Shown: positions 56,246 to 64,000 of the stretch, piece by piece
Numbering within the stretch: position 1 is the first letter of the stretch
Layout: each line of letters starts with the position of its first letter
From: an uncultured Bacteroidales bacterium
Lineage (GTDB): Bacteria; Bacteroidota; Bacteroidia; Bacteroidales; UBA932
Assembly (NCBI GenBank): GCA_905235085.1
Contig: CAJOKD010000007.1
Location: 33,750-97,749, forward strand
Direction of reading: 5' to 3'
Length of the DNA: 64,000 nucleotides
Notes under the pieces: generated by a model
What the model was told of the DNA's origin: nothing
The model's input: only the letters and a program-made list of their open reading frames with translations
The model's database searches: none
Translations under genes and position numbers: made by a program

Positions 56246-57256
56246 TCAGTCCTTTACGCATCTGACAGAAGCCCTGAACGACGTCTTGTCTCCTTTGCCG
56301 AGAATCACGTCGTTTTGTTTTACATAGATATACCTGTAAAGCGCTGAATCTCCATCCGAATCCGAAGTCCAGAAAACAGCATAGTTGTTCATTCCCTGGA
56401 ACTTCTGGTTGTCATCGCTGCCCCTGTCCAGGACATAGCCTCCCGGAAGGGCGCAGAAACCGGACTTGTTCGTGATATTGACCTCCGGCCAGAATGTCCA
56501 CATCCTGTTCTCGATGAACTTGGCGTTGACCATAAGGTCTCCGGCCGCTCCCTTGAAGTCAGCACCGGCCTTGTGGGAGGTGCCTCCCTGGGTAGTGTTC
56601 GCGAGCAGTGCGAATTCGGCATCTGATGGGAGGTGCCACCCCTGCGGACAAGCGGAAACAGCTTCTTCCCAGGTGTAATACTTTCCGATCAAGGCGTCCA
56701 TCGCAGGGCTGAAGGCATAGGAAACTCCTGATCCTGAATAATAAAGGTTGTTCTTGAACCATTTCTTCCCGCCGACGGTAGTCACGAAATAGGACTTGCT
56801 GTCCCTGCTGTCGTCCATCCTCTCGTCCGAGTACGAGAGACCGGAATCCGTGATGGTGGTATTGATCTGTGGATCCACCACATAGAAACTGGAATTTCCT
56901 GAAGAAGTATAGTAGCCGGTCGCGTATGCGATGCAGTAGATGCTGTAGTTCCCGATGGAGTCAGGGACACTGACGGTGAACGCTCCGTCGCCAGGTCCAG
57001 TTTCGGTCTTGGTGGTATCCTTGGTGGAATCCCAGGATGTGTACCAGTAGTAACCTACATTCCCGGTAGATGGATTCTTTATGCCTGAAGGGATCAGGGT
57101 GTAAGTAGATTCCTTCGTTACGAATGCGGGCATATCGAAAGTGAGATTCCCGCTGAGATAGTCCTTGGTCGTAGAGTCATCCTTGTCTTTCTTGCAGGAA
57201 GGCAGGATGCAGGCGGCCAGGAGGGTGACTATGAATAATATGTCCTTGAATTTCAT
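56246..57256 (-). CDS. FISUMP-domain lipoprotein
   Basis: 336 residues. MKFKDILFIVTLLAACILPSC is a lipoprotein signal; a PKD-like beta region follows (to about 150). The C-terminal part has the Fibrobacter major paralogous domain signs: GGKKWFKNNLYY, YYTWEEAVSACPQGWHLPS, CALPGGYVLDRGS, AVFWTSDSD, and SVRCVKD. Cell-surface role of these domains is not defined. Confidence 0.85.
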   Translation of the reverse strand: MKFKDILFIVTLLAACILPSCKKDKDDSTTKDYLSGNLTFDMPAFVTKESTYTLIPSGIKNPSTGNVGYYWYTSWDSTKDTTKTETGPGDGAFTVSVPDSIGNYSIYCIAYATGYYTSSGNSSFYVVDPQINTTITDSGLSYSDERMDDSRDSKSYFVTTVGGKKWFKNNLYYSGSGVSYAFSPAMDALIGKYYTWEEAVSACPQGWHLPSDAEFALLANTTQGGTSHKAGADFKGAAGDLMVNAKFIENRMWTFWPEVNITNKSGFCALPGGYVLDRGSDDNQKFQGMNNYAVFWTSDSDGDSALYRYIYVKQNDVILGKGDKTSFRASVRCVKD

Positions 57257-57305
57257 CTTTATCGCTTGAGTATGCAAATATCGCATAAAAACGTGAATTC
57301 CCCAA

Positions 57306-57719
57306 CTATAACTCGTCCGGCTGATAAAACCTGTCCTGGGATACGCTGATTACGCCTTTGACCTTGGCGAAATACTCCATCGCCTCGTCCGCAGTCTTCC
57401 CGTCCGGAATCCTTACGGCCAGGGCACTGATGATACGGTAGTCGTAGACTACCTCGGCACCGTATTTCCTTACCGCTTTTTTCAGCGGTTCCTTGCCGAT
57501 ACCCTCGTCAAAGCTTATAATCAGGGTGTTCTTCGAATATGCCAGTCCAGCCTGCTGGGGCCTTACCGGAGGAAGCTCCCCGATAGCTGGGATGTCGGGG
57601 GACTCGAACGAATCCACCCGGGAAAGCTGTTTTTCGGTCCTGCTCATCGTACTGCATCCGGACGCCACGGTGATTGCCGCGGCAAATAGGATGTAAGGAT
57701 TAATCAGTGATCTGGTCAT
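57306..57719 (-). CDS. small lipoprotein with inhibitor I9-like domain
   Basis: 137 residues. Signal with lipobox VASGC; after a proline linker, TLIISFDEGIGKEPLKKAVR and RIISALAVRIPDGKTADEAM with VKGVISVSQDR form the pattern of the peptidase inhibitor I9/subtilisin propeptide fold. No protease follows it in the window, so a free-standing inhibitor or chaperone is possible; that is inference. Confidence 0.6.
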   Translation of the reverse strand: MTRSLINPYILFAAAITVASGCSTMSRTEKQLSRVDSFESPDIPAIGELPPVRPQQAGLAYSKNTLIISFDEGIGKEPLKKAVRKYGAEVVYDYRIISALAVRIPDGKTADEAMEYFAKVKGVISVSQDRFYQPDEL

Positions 57720-57740
57720 AGCCTTTGAAAATATCCGGAC

Positions 57741-58751
57741 TCACTCAACTGCAAGATTGAAGCCAGATGATGCCCATTCTTTCATTTCTCCGCCTTCATC
57801 GTATATCAGATAGCCTTCCAGGTCGCTCCTGGCAGTGATGAAAGCCTTGGCTTCATCCAGGCCTATTACCATACAATATGTGGCGTAGGCGTCAGCGAGA
57901 GTGGCATCTGGAGCCACTATGGTCGCGCTGAGCAGCGAATGCCGGACAGGATACCCGGTGCGGGGATCGATCGTGTGCGAATATTTCTGCCCGTCCTTCT
58001 CATAATACCTCCTGTAATTCCCGGAGGTTACCACTCCGCAGCCGGTTCCGTCGCCCTGCCATATTCCGTCAAGGTCGGCTCCCGGGGTATTGTTGCCGTC
58101 AAAGGGCCGGTCTATCCCTATCCTCCAGGGCCTCCCTTTCGGGCTGAGTCCCTCGCAGTAGATTTCGCCTATGTCCACCAGCATATCGGTCACTCCGAGA
58201 GAATGGAGATATTCCGCGATCTTGTCGCTCGAATAGCCCTGGGCTATCGCGTTGAAGTTCAGTTTCGGGATAATCCCTTCGCGTACGGGTTTCATATCCT
58301 TGTCCAGGCAGTCCATCCCGCAGGAGGCGAGGAGGCTGTCCACCAGAGCTCCGGAGGGCAGGGAGTCGGTCGTGAACCCGAAGCCCCAGGCGTCGAAGAG
58401 AGGGCCTGCAGCAACATCCAGGGCACCTTCCGTCTCCTGGAACAGTTTCCTGGAAATGGTATATATCTCCTTGAACATAGAGTTCGGCGTGACTTCGGCT
58501 CCGGCATTGTAGCGGCTCAGCTGAGAGCCTTTGTTGTACCCCGAAAGGGTGGTGTCTATGAGGGTGAGTATCGAGTCCACCGCTTCCTGGACGGTTCCTG
58601 GCTTGATGGACTTGTCGTCGGTGGCGAATTTCACCGAATAGGTGCCCCCTTGGGCATAACCGGTCAACTCAAAATAACGCTTCTCCTTGCTGCAGGAAAC
58701 ACCGCAGAGGAGGAGTGAGGTCAGGGTCAATGCCGGGAGCAACCGTTTCAT
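57741..58751 (-). CDS. apbE: ApbE-family FAD:protein FMN transferase
   Basis: 336 residues, lipoprotein signal with LLCGVSC. ApbE attaches FMN to Thr residues of exported flavoproteins using FAD. Diagnostic: GGTYSVKF, YNKGSQLSRYN, FDAWGFG, LNFNAIAQGYSSDKIAEYL, LVDIGEIYCEG, HTIDPRTGYPV and the Mg site DATLADAYAT. No Thr-flavinylation target gene is seen here. Overlaps the transporter gene by ATGA. Confidence 0.92.
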   Translation of the reverse strand: MKRLLPALTLTSLLLCGVSCSKEKRYFELTGYAQGGTYSVKFATDDKSIKPGTVQEAVDSILTLIDTTLSGYNKGSQLSRYNAGAEVTPNSMFKEIYTISRKLFQETEGALDVAAGPLFDAWGFGFTTDSLPSGALVDSLLASCGMDCLDKDMKPVREGIIPKLNFNAIAQGYSSDKIAEYLHSLGVTDMLVDIGEIYCEGLSPKGRPWRIGIDRPFDGNNTPGADLDGIWQGDGTGCGVVTSGNYRRYYEKDGQKYSHTIDPRTGYPVRHSLLSATIVAPDATLADAYATYCMVIGLDEAKAFITARSDLEGYLIYDEGGEMKEWASSGFNLAVE

Positions 58752-60223
58752 TCTGCTTCTGCGGCCTCGCCGCGGTTGAGGTCCGTGTCATCGTATCCGG
58801 TCGCTTTCGCGCCCCACATCGTCACGAGGCTGAGTATGGCAAGGCAGGCCATCACCATAATGGTGACATAGACGATGTTCCATCCGTAGTGGTCGGCGAT
58901 GAAACCGAATCCGAAACCAGAGATTATCGTACTGGCATATCCGAATATTCCGAGGATGCCGTTAGCCGTAGCGGAAGCCTTGTTGGTGGCGTGCTGTGCG
59001 GCACATACACCCAGGAGGGCCTGAGGCCCGTAGATGAAGAATCCCAGGAGGGTGAACGGAATTACCAGCATCCAGAGTGACGAGCCCTTCGGCATCACGT
59101 AGAAGCAGAGTATGCACACCGCGACTCCTATCATACAATACAATGATGAATGGTGGGCTTTGTTTTTGAACCAATGGTCGGTAGCCCAGCCCCAGAACAC
59201 CATTCCCAGATTACCGCCGAGGAGCTCGAACAGGACGCAGAGCGTTGTCGCCGAGGCCATACTTATATCCTTCGATTCGGTAAGCAGGGTAGGGCCCCAG
59301 TCGAGGGCAGCGAACCTTACAACGTACACGAAGAAGTTCGTTATCGCGAGGGTCCAGATTATCCTGTTGCCGTAGACGTGCTTCCTGACAAAGGCGTTGT
59401 GTTCAGCGGCTTCCTCGGGAGTGGTCACTATGGCCTTTTTCTTACCTACAACTTCAGGCAGGCCTACGTCTGAGGGCGAATCCTTGAAGAATACCAGGAG
59501 GAACAGGAACCCCAGGACGGCAACCGCTGCCGGTATGAGGAAGCACCATCTCCAAGCGCCGAAATGCTCGGCGAAGGCAAGTACCTTGGGGTCGGCAGGA
59601 TCCAACTTCACGTTGGCGGCTATCGTGGCCACTACATCAGGGTCGGCGCTCATATTGATTCCCAGGTGAGGCATAATGAACCATCCGCAGAGTGCCATCG
59701 CGAGTCCGGCTCCGATGGAATGGGACATATTCCAGATGCTCATCTTGGTGGCCAGCTCGCTCGGGTGTATCCATTGGGTGAGAGTCTTCGTGCAAGGAGG
59801 AACACCCATACCTTGCAGGAAGCCGTTGATCAGCCACAGGGTACCCATGATATAGACCAGTACCGAGCCGATGGCGACTCCGTTCCCCGCCTTGCCTGCC
59901 AGCGAGATGACCCATCCAGCCACCACGTCGCTGGTACCGAACAGGATGTTGACTATCGCGCACAGCAACAGACCCAGCGACATCACCTTCCTGGCGCTGC
60001 TGCGGTCGGTGATGATGCCGACTACGAACCTTGAGAGGCCGTATATGACCCCGTGCAGGGTCAGGAATATACCGAGCTGTGTCTTCGTGATGCCGAAGTC
60101 AGCCTGTAGGCCTGGCATCGAAAACGAGAAGTTCTTCCTTACCAGATAGAACATAGCATAGCCGATCATCGTCACGATGATTGTCCGCCACTGCCAATAC
60201 TTCAAAGATTTAGTTGTCTGCAT
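58748..60223 (-). CDS. organophosphate:phosphate antiporter-family transporter (GlpT/UhpT-like MFS)
   Basis: 491 residues, 12 membrane segments. The N-terminal half matches OPA transporters: MFYLVRKNFSFSMPGLQADF, LGIFLTLHGVIYGLSRFVVG, INGFLQGMGVPPCTKTLTQW, then KMSIWNMSHSIGAGL. These take up glycerol-3-phosphate or hexose phosphates in exchange for phosphate. The context (phosphoesterase, Rpe) supports a sugar-phosphate substrate, unproven. Confidence 0.88.
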   Translation of the reverse strand: MQTTKSLKYWQWRTIIVTMIGYAMFYLVRKNFSFSMPGLQADFGITKTQLGIFLTLHGVIYGLSRFVVGIITDRSSARKVMSLGLLLCAIVNILFGTSDVVAGWVISLAGKAGNGVAIGSVLVYIMGTLWLINGFLQGMGVPPCTKTLTQWIHPSELATKMSIWNMSHSIGAGLAMALCGWFIMPHLGINMSADPDVVATIAANVKLDPADPKVLAFAEHFGAWRWCFLIPAAVAVLGFLFLLVFFKDSPSDVGLPEVVGKKKAIVTTPEEAAEHNAFVRKHVYGNRIIWTLAITNFFVYVVRFAALDWGPTLLTESKDISMASATTLCVLFELLGGNLGMVFWGWATDHWFKNKAHHSSLYCMIGVAVCILCFYVMPKGSSLWMLVIPFTLLGFFIYGPQALLGVCAAQHATNKASATANGILGIFGYASTIISGFGFGFIADHYGWNIVYVTIMVMACLAILSLVTMWGAKATGYDDTDLNRGEAAEAE

Positions 60224-60226
60224 ATG

Positions 60227-60898
60227 CTAGAAATCGATAGCTTCCCTGAATTCCCGGATGGTGTCCCAGATGTCCATTCCCTTGCGGTATATACCGGCGG
60301 TGCCGCCTACGAATATGTCAGCTCCCAGCCCGGCCATATAATGTGCCCTCTCGGCGCTCACTGCGCCGTCTACGCTGATCGGGACGTGCTCACAGCCGTG
60401 TCCGTCCAGCCATCTGCGGACGTCTCCGACCTTTTCCATCGCTCCTTCGACCAGCTTGCCGCCGGCGAATCCCGGATGTACCGTCATCAACAAAACGAAA
60501 TCGAAATGGCCCAGATGGCGCTCTAGGGCTTCAGGCGGAGTCTCCGGGTTAAGGCATATTCCGAATTTCCCGCCCAGGTCCCGGACCTCCTGGCTCAGGG
60601 CTTCGTAACTGCGGTCCAGTTCAGCGTGGACGGAGAGCAAGTCTCCCTTCCTGAGACTGAAATGGCTGAATATAAGATCCGGGTCCGTAACCATCAGGTG
60701 GATATCCACCGGGACCGTCGCCTTTGCCTGGATCGACTTTATGGCATCAGTTCCGAAAGTAAGGTTCGGTACGAAATGGCCGTCCATCACATCGATGTGA
60801 AGCCAGTCGATGCCGTTTTCTTCCAGGATTTCTATATCCCTGCCCAGATTCATGAGATCCGAGCACATAACAGAGACTGTGATTATCCTTTTCTTCAT
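60227..60898 (-). CDS. rpe: ribulose-phosphate 3-epimerase
   Basis: 223 residues, TIM barrel. Metal and catalytic motifs HIDVMDGHFVPNLTFG, DIHLMVTDPD, TVHPGFAGGKLVEG and VPISVDGAVSAER are all present. Interconverts ribulose-5-phosphate and xylulose-5-phosphate. Three bases before the OPA transporter gene. The next gene upstream is a phosphoesterase. Confidence 0.9.
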   Translation of the reverse strand: MKKRIITVSVMCSDLMNLGRDIEILEENGIDWLHIDVMDGHFVPNLTFGTDAIKSIQAKATVPVDIHLMVTDPDLIFSHFSLRKGDLLSVHAELDRSYEALSQEVRDLGGKFGICLNPETPPEALERHLGHFDFVLLMTVHPGFAGGKLVEGAMEKVGDVRRWLDGHGCEHVPISVDGAVSAERAHYMAGLGADIFVGGTAGIYRKGMDIWDTIREFREAIDF

Positions 60899-60902
60899 AT
60901 TC

Positions 60903-61874
60903 TCAGATGAAAATTACCTCCCTGCCGTGGAAGAGGAAATTGCTTCCGGTCACATACTCGCGGCAGGTAGGGGAGAACTGGTCCTCGACGGAAATATGCT
61001 GGTGGCCCGAGAGGATGCATTTGAGCAGCGGTTCCTTTTTCAGGTATTCGATGAATCCTGAGGTCACAGGATCTTCCAGCTGTCTCTTGAAATCGCCTGT
61101 GACTTGCGGGAGTTCGCCGCTTTCCATCTTGCTCTCAGCCTTCCAGAAACGGTAGGTGGCGCGCCAGATGTTGTCCGTATAGAGCGGGACATGCAAGCAG
61201 AGGACGATAGGCAGCCCCTTCCTTGCTTCCTTGCGGAAACGCTTGACCTGCTGTTTGGTAACATATCCGTAAACATCGTCCATCGTGATGAAGTTCACCC
61301 CGTTCACGACCTGGGACTGAAGGCTGATGTCGAATGGATACACGCTCTGGAGTTTCTCCTTGGAGTAGTCCTTGTATTCTTCCGTCTGTTCTTCCTTAGG
61401 GTCGCTGAGCCACATATCCGAAGTGAACTCGTGGTTGCCCAGGGAGCCGATCAGCCCGTCGCCGAAATATTTCCTGACCAGGTCGAAATTAGCCTCGCTC
61501 TGCCAGTCGATAAGGTCTCCGGTGTGGACTACGTAGTCCACGTGCTGCTTCGCCCAGGCCAGGGAGTCTCTCAAGGCTTCCTCCTGGCGGCCTCCGAAAG
61601 TCTTGGTGCGCCTGACGTTGAGAGTCTGTTTCTTATCGCTTTCGTGGGGATATGCCGCGGTCAGGTGGGTGTCGGAAATATGCAGGATGGTAAACGGCTT
61701 TTCAAGGCCTATCTCCACCGTGGCATAGCAAATCGAGAGCCTTTCGAACTTGCCGCGTTCCGGAAATACCTCCGGCTTGTCGTCAGCTATGAGCGGCAGT
61801 TGGGAAGTGGCGATCAATGCTCCCGTCCCGGCCATCGTTTTCAAGAAACTCCTCCTGTCGATCGTCTTTTTCAT
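60903..61874 (-). CDS. Tat-exported metallophosphoesterase
   Basis: 323 residues. A Tat-type signal (RRSFLKTMAGTGALIATS) precedes a calcineurin-like fold: HISDTHLTAAYP, VVHTGDLIDWQSE, LGNHEFTSD, CLHVPLYTDN and LSGHQHISVED. Acts in the periplasm. Lies 4 bases before rpe; together with the OPA transporter this suggests releasing and importing phosphorylated sugars. Confidence 0.85.
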   Translation of the reverse strand: MKKTIDRRSFLKTMAGTGALIATSQLPLIADDKPEVFPERGKFERLSICYATVEIGLEKPFTILHISDTHLTAAYPHESDKKQTLNVRRTKTFGGRQEEALRDSLAWAKQHVDYVVHTGDLIDWQSEANFDLVRKYFGDGLIGSLGNHEFTSDMWLSDPKEEQTEEYKDYSKEKLQSVYPFDISLQSQVVNGVNFITMDDVYGYVTKQQVKRFRKEARKGLPIVLCLHVPLYTDNIWRATYRFWKAESKMESGELPQVTGDFKRQLEDPVTSGFIEYLKKEPLLKCILSGHQHISVEDQFSPTCREYVTGSNFLFHGREVIFI

Positions 61875-61923
61875 GCACAGATGAAATTACTCTACAAAAT
61901 TAGGGAAAATAATCATCAGTTAA

Positions 61924-62445
61924 TCAGAGCTCCTTCACGAAATCACCGATCTCCTTTGATGCATAGTGCCTCTGGGAAGGCTTGGAACCATCGGCCGGGT
62001 AGCCGCAGTCAAGCATAAAGGCAGGATACAAGTTGTCGGGAATATCGAACGCCTTTGAAATAGCAGCCGGATCGAACCATCCGACCCAGCAGGTTCCGAG
62101 TCCCTGGGACGCGGCCTCGAGCATCATATGGGTGCCGACTATGCTGGCATCCATCTCCCCGGAGCTGCGGTCGCCGTTGAGCGGATTCTTCCAGGCCGTG
62201 TCCTTGTCATAGCAGACAATGAATACCACCGGTGCCTTGTATGCACACTGAGAGACTTCGTTCACCTTGGCGATGGCCTCCGCGCTCTTCAGGACGTAGA
62301 TGAACTGAGGCTGCAGGTTCTTTGCCGTAGGAGCGAGTTTGGCAGCTTTAAGTATGCAGTCGATCTTCTCCTGCTCCACCGGAGTTTTGGCATACTGCCT
62401 GACGGAATACCGAGCCTCCGCCAGTTCGAGGAATGACATATTCAT
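61924..62445 (-). CDS. nitroreductase-family flavoprotein
   Basis: 173 residues. RYSVRQYAKTPVEQEKIDC and AAKLAPTAKNLQPQFIYV at the N-terminus, IVGTHMMLEAASQGLGTCWV in the middle, as in FMN nitroreductases. Reduces nitro compounds or quinones with NAD(P)H; native substrate unknown. Cytoplasmic, no signal. Confidence 0.88.
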   Translation of the reverse strand: MNMSFLELAEARYSVRQYAKTPVEQEKIDCILKAAKLAPTAKNLQPQFIYVLKSAEAIAKVNEVSQCAYKAPVVFIVCYDKDTAWKNPLNGDRSSGEMDASIVGTHMMLEAASQGLGTCWVGWFDPAAISKAFDIPDNLYPAFMLDCGYPADGSKPSQRHYASKEIGDFVKEL

Positions 62446-62473
62446 AGGACCTTGTTAAGTTTCTTCTTCAGTT

Positions 62474-63520
62474 TCATTTCTTGTCTAAATCAACAACAGT
62501 GTATTTCGTGCTACCGAGTCCTGTCTCCTCTGCCCGGTAGACGATCCTCGTACCGTGACGTTGGCTGATGCGCTCAAGCAAGGCCTTGGTGTCATTGCTT
62601 TCATCATCAGGGAGAGTGAATACTTGATCGAGACAGAATTTATCCAGCGCCACCGGATCGAGCGATGCGGCCATACCGATGTCTGCAATGGTAGGTTTAT
62701 GTGGATTGCCATCACAGTCGCAGTCGATGGAGATGTTGTTCATCACATCGATATAGACGATCCCTCCGCGTGCCTTGAAATAATTGTGTACAGCCTGCGC
62801 TGCGGCGGACATTGACTCGATGAACGGAGTATTGTTCTCTGGGGAGGACGTCCAGCCTTTCGGCAGGTTCGTCCAGACCTTATGCCAGTCTTCCGTCTTT
62901 CCGGCCGAGTGTATATACGCCTTGCCGTTCTGGGATCCCACACCTATGGACGCGTTCTTGAGCACCCCGCCGAAGCCTCCCATCGCGTGCCCCTTGAAAT
63001 GAGCCAGATTGATCATGAAGTCATAGTTCTGGATATGCGAACCGACGATATCGTACTTTATCCATTTGTCATCGGCGACAGGTATCTTGATCTCGCCGTC
63101 TTCATCCAATATGTCGACCGTGGCGATCTTGTCATAGCCGCGCTTGGCGATCTCCTTGCGATGGGCTGCAGTGGAAGAACGGTTGCCTTTGTATGCCGTA
63201 TTGCATTCCACTATGTTGCCTTTCACCTTCTGTACCAACGGAGCAATTAATTCCGGCCGGAGATGGTTGGATTTCTCGGATTCTCCGGTGGAAATCTTCA
63301 CTGCGACCCTTCCCTTTGCTTCTACCCCGAGAGCCTCATACAGCTTAACAAGACCTTCCGGTGAGATATCTTTGGTAAAATAGACTACCGGTGCATTCCC
63401 ATCGGAAACGTTGCTTACTTCGATGGAGGGAGCCGGACCTTTCTTGAATGTGCCGCAGGAAGTCAGCATCATCATAGGAAGCATGGCCGCGGCCGCGACT
63501 CTTAGGAGTATTCGTTTCAT
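62474..63520 (-). CDS. DUF362-domain lipoprotein
   Basis: 348 residues, lipobox LTSC after a hydrophobic leader. The DUF362 region carries VKISTGESEKSNHLRPELIA, NYDFMINLAHFKGHAMGGFG, KNASIGVGSQNGKAYIH and CDCDGNPHKPTIADIGMAAS. DUF362 is often fused to ferredoxin domains; none is present here. Function unknown. A TAAATTTG box (63557-63564) lies upstream. Confidence 0.85.
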   Translation of the reverse strand: MKRILLRVAAAAMLPMMMLTSCGTFKKGPAPSIEVSNVSDGNAPVVYFTKDISPEGLVKLYEALGVEAKGRVAVKISTGESEKSNHLRPELIAPLVQKVKGNIVECNTAYKGNRSSTAAHRKEIAKRGYDKIATVDILDEDGEIKIPVADDKWIKYDIVGSHIQNYDFMINLAHFKGHAMGGFGGVLKNASIGVGSQNGKAYIHSAGKTEDWHKVWTNLPKGWTSSPENNTPFIESMSAAAQAVHNYFKARGGIVYIDVMNNISIDCDCDGNPHKPTIADIGMAASLDPVALDKFCLDQVFTLPDDESNDTKALLERISQRHGTRIVYRAEETGLGSTKYTVVDLDKK

Positions 63521-63556
63521 TACTGACTGAATTTGATGTTATTATTCTCCAAATAC

Positions 63557-63564
63557 CAAATTTA
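63557..63564 (-). promoter_or_regulatory. promoter -7 box for the DUF362 gene
   Basis: Minus strand TAAATTTG fits TAnnTTTG, 36 bases ahead of the ATG; -33 not clear. It may drive the whole minus-strand run down to 56246. Confidence 0.45.
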
Positions 63565-63675
63565 CGAATTATTTGAAATAATAGTAATCAGCTTTTTTGT
63601 TTTATATGGGAACAGGGCTTCAGGAGTGACTGACGTCTACTGCACCTCATCCCCGACCTGACCTGGCCCACCGTC

Positions 63676-63696
63676 ATTCCCGACCCGTTCGGGAAT
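63676..63696. repeat. REP-like palindrome
   Basis: ATTCCCGA-CCCGT-TCGGGAAT, an 8-bp perfect stem, with GTC in front and CCCC behind. It resembles the widespread CATTCCCG-type dispersed repeats of bacterial intergenic DNA. Confidence 0.45.
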
Positions 63697-63813
63697 CCCC
63701 GTCGACTCTATGGCAGGGCGCGAGGAGAGCCCTTTGGGCGGTGCCATCAGGCTCCTGTTCACCCAGCACTACCCCTGAACTGTCTGCATTCTTTTCAGGA
63801 CACTCCGCAATCT

Positions 63814-63924
63814 CCACGGAAAACCCTTTACTCAGTATTTTTGCCTGGTACGTAAATATCTTATAATCAGATATTTACTATATCAGATGGTGGCAAAATC
63901 GGGCTCACCGGAGATTTTCCGTGG
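63814..63924. repeat. nested inverted repeats enclosing a promoter-like box
   Basis: Outer pair CCACGGAAAA (63814-63823) and TTTTCCGTGG (63915-63924); inner pair GTAAATATC (63852-63860) and GATATTTAC (63870-63878). Their centres lie within 4 bases of each other. A TATTTTTG box is at 63836-63843. Confidence 0.5.
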
Positions 63925-64000
63925 CAAGAGATTGTAAGTACTTGATGCCTTAAGCATAGATTCTGGTAAGCCTGAAGAGGAAGAACTTCAGATCTAACAC

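Larger units (their letters stand above)
63521..64000. other. 480-bp non-coding terminal region
   Basis: No supported gene. It holds the DUF362 promoter, a REP-like hairpin and nested inverted repeats, listed separately; otherwise no feature is seen. Confidence 0.6.

Noticed and set aside
61890..61896. A CTCTACA word ahead of the metallophosphoesterase operon
   Set aside because: Single copy, opposite strand to the gene and no 11-bp partner; the word also occurs by chance in coding sequence (for example near 30948 and 55128).

Overview
The window is 64 kb of a moderately GC-rich (roughly mid-50s percent, judged by eye) member of the Bacteroidota, most likely an uncultured or gut-type Bacteroidales. 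The support is family-level: promoters of the TTTG-N19-TAnnTTTG type, a eukaryote/archaea-type ProRS, lineage families such as DUF3078, DUF4290, WbqC, FISUMP, MetallophosN/C and OprO/P porins, and the Bacteroidota version of a LuxR-type helix-turn-helix. The genus cannot be named from the sequence alone. Gene density is very high; convergent neighbours usually abut or overlap.

Layout. 1-1.7 kb: end of folP and an arginine-deiminase family gene. 1.7-6.3 kb (minus): rimP-nusA-infB. 6.4-9.8 kb (plus): lpxD-lpxC-lpxA-wbqC-like; LpxC lacks the FabZ half usual in this phylum. 9.8-12.9 kb (minus): FadL-type outer-membrane protein and a Trp/Tyr/Gly- and Ser/Gly/Arg-rich lipoprotein. 13-17 kb (plus): proS, a DUF3078 protein, tilS. 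17-22.5 kb: sppA, hisS, and a C69 peptidase fused to an Asp-box propeller. 22.6-23.7 kb: an HD-GNAT fusion.

23.7-32.5 kb is the most interesting block, one tightly spaced plus-strand operon: DUF47 (PhoU-like), a Pit-like membrane protein carrying a C-terminal coiled coil and LuxR-type HTH, an OprO/P-type porin, a lamin-tail-domain lipoprotein, a putative CYTH-like protein, a genuine CYTH protein, a frameshifted SLC13/DASS anion transporter, MgtC, and an SGNH hydrolase. Its promoter region holds 7-bp direct repeats with an 11-bp period, the layout of a Pho box, plus a 7-bp dyad. I read it as a phosphate/polyphosphate acquisition operon with a possible self-contained membrane sensor-regulator.

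32.5-39.2 kb: PgeF-like protein and GH78 rhamnosidase, a small unknown gene, a zone of decayed genes, initiator tRNA-Met with clear promoter and terminator, an Hsp15-like protein, mannose-6-phosphate isomerase, rubrerythrin. 39.2-45.1 kb: two histidine-type acid phosphatases (one fused to a calcineurin-like phosphoesterase), divergent from a broken ribulokinase-like gene. 45.1-56.2 kb (plus): FAD oxidoreductase, AddB-like and AddA-like recombination nucleases, DUF4290, FtsK, LolA-like. 56.2-63.5 kb (minus): FISUMP lipoprotein, I9-like lipoprotein, ApbE, organophosphate antiporter-family transporter, Rpe, Tat-type metallophosphoesterase, nitroreductase, DUF362 lipoprotein. The last 480 bp is non-coding with REP-like and nested inverted repeats.

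A recurring theme is phosphorus scavenging: porin, Pit-like protein, DUF47, CYTH proteins, three secreted phosphatases/phosphoesterases and an organophosphate transporter. Two genes (29.65 kb and 44.05 kb) are frameshifted, by mutation or assembly error.
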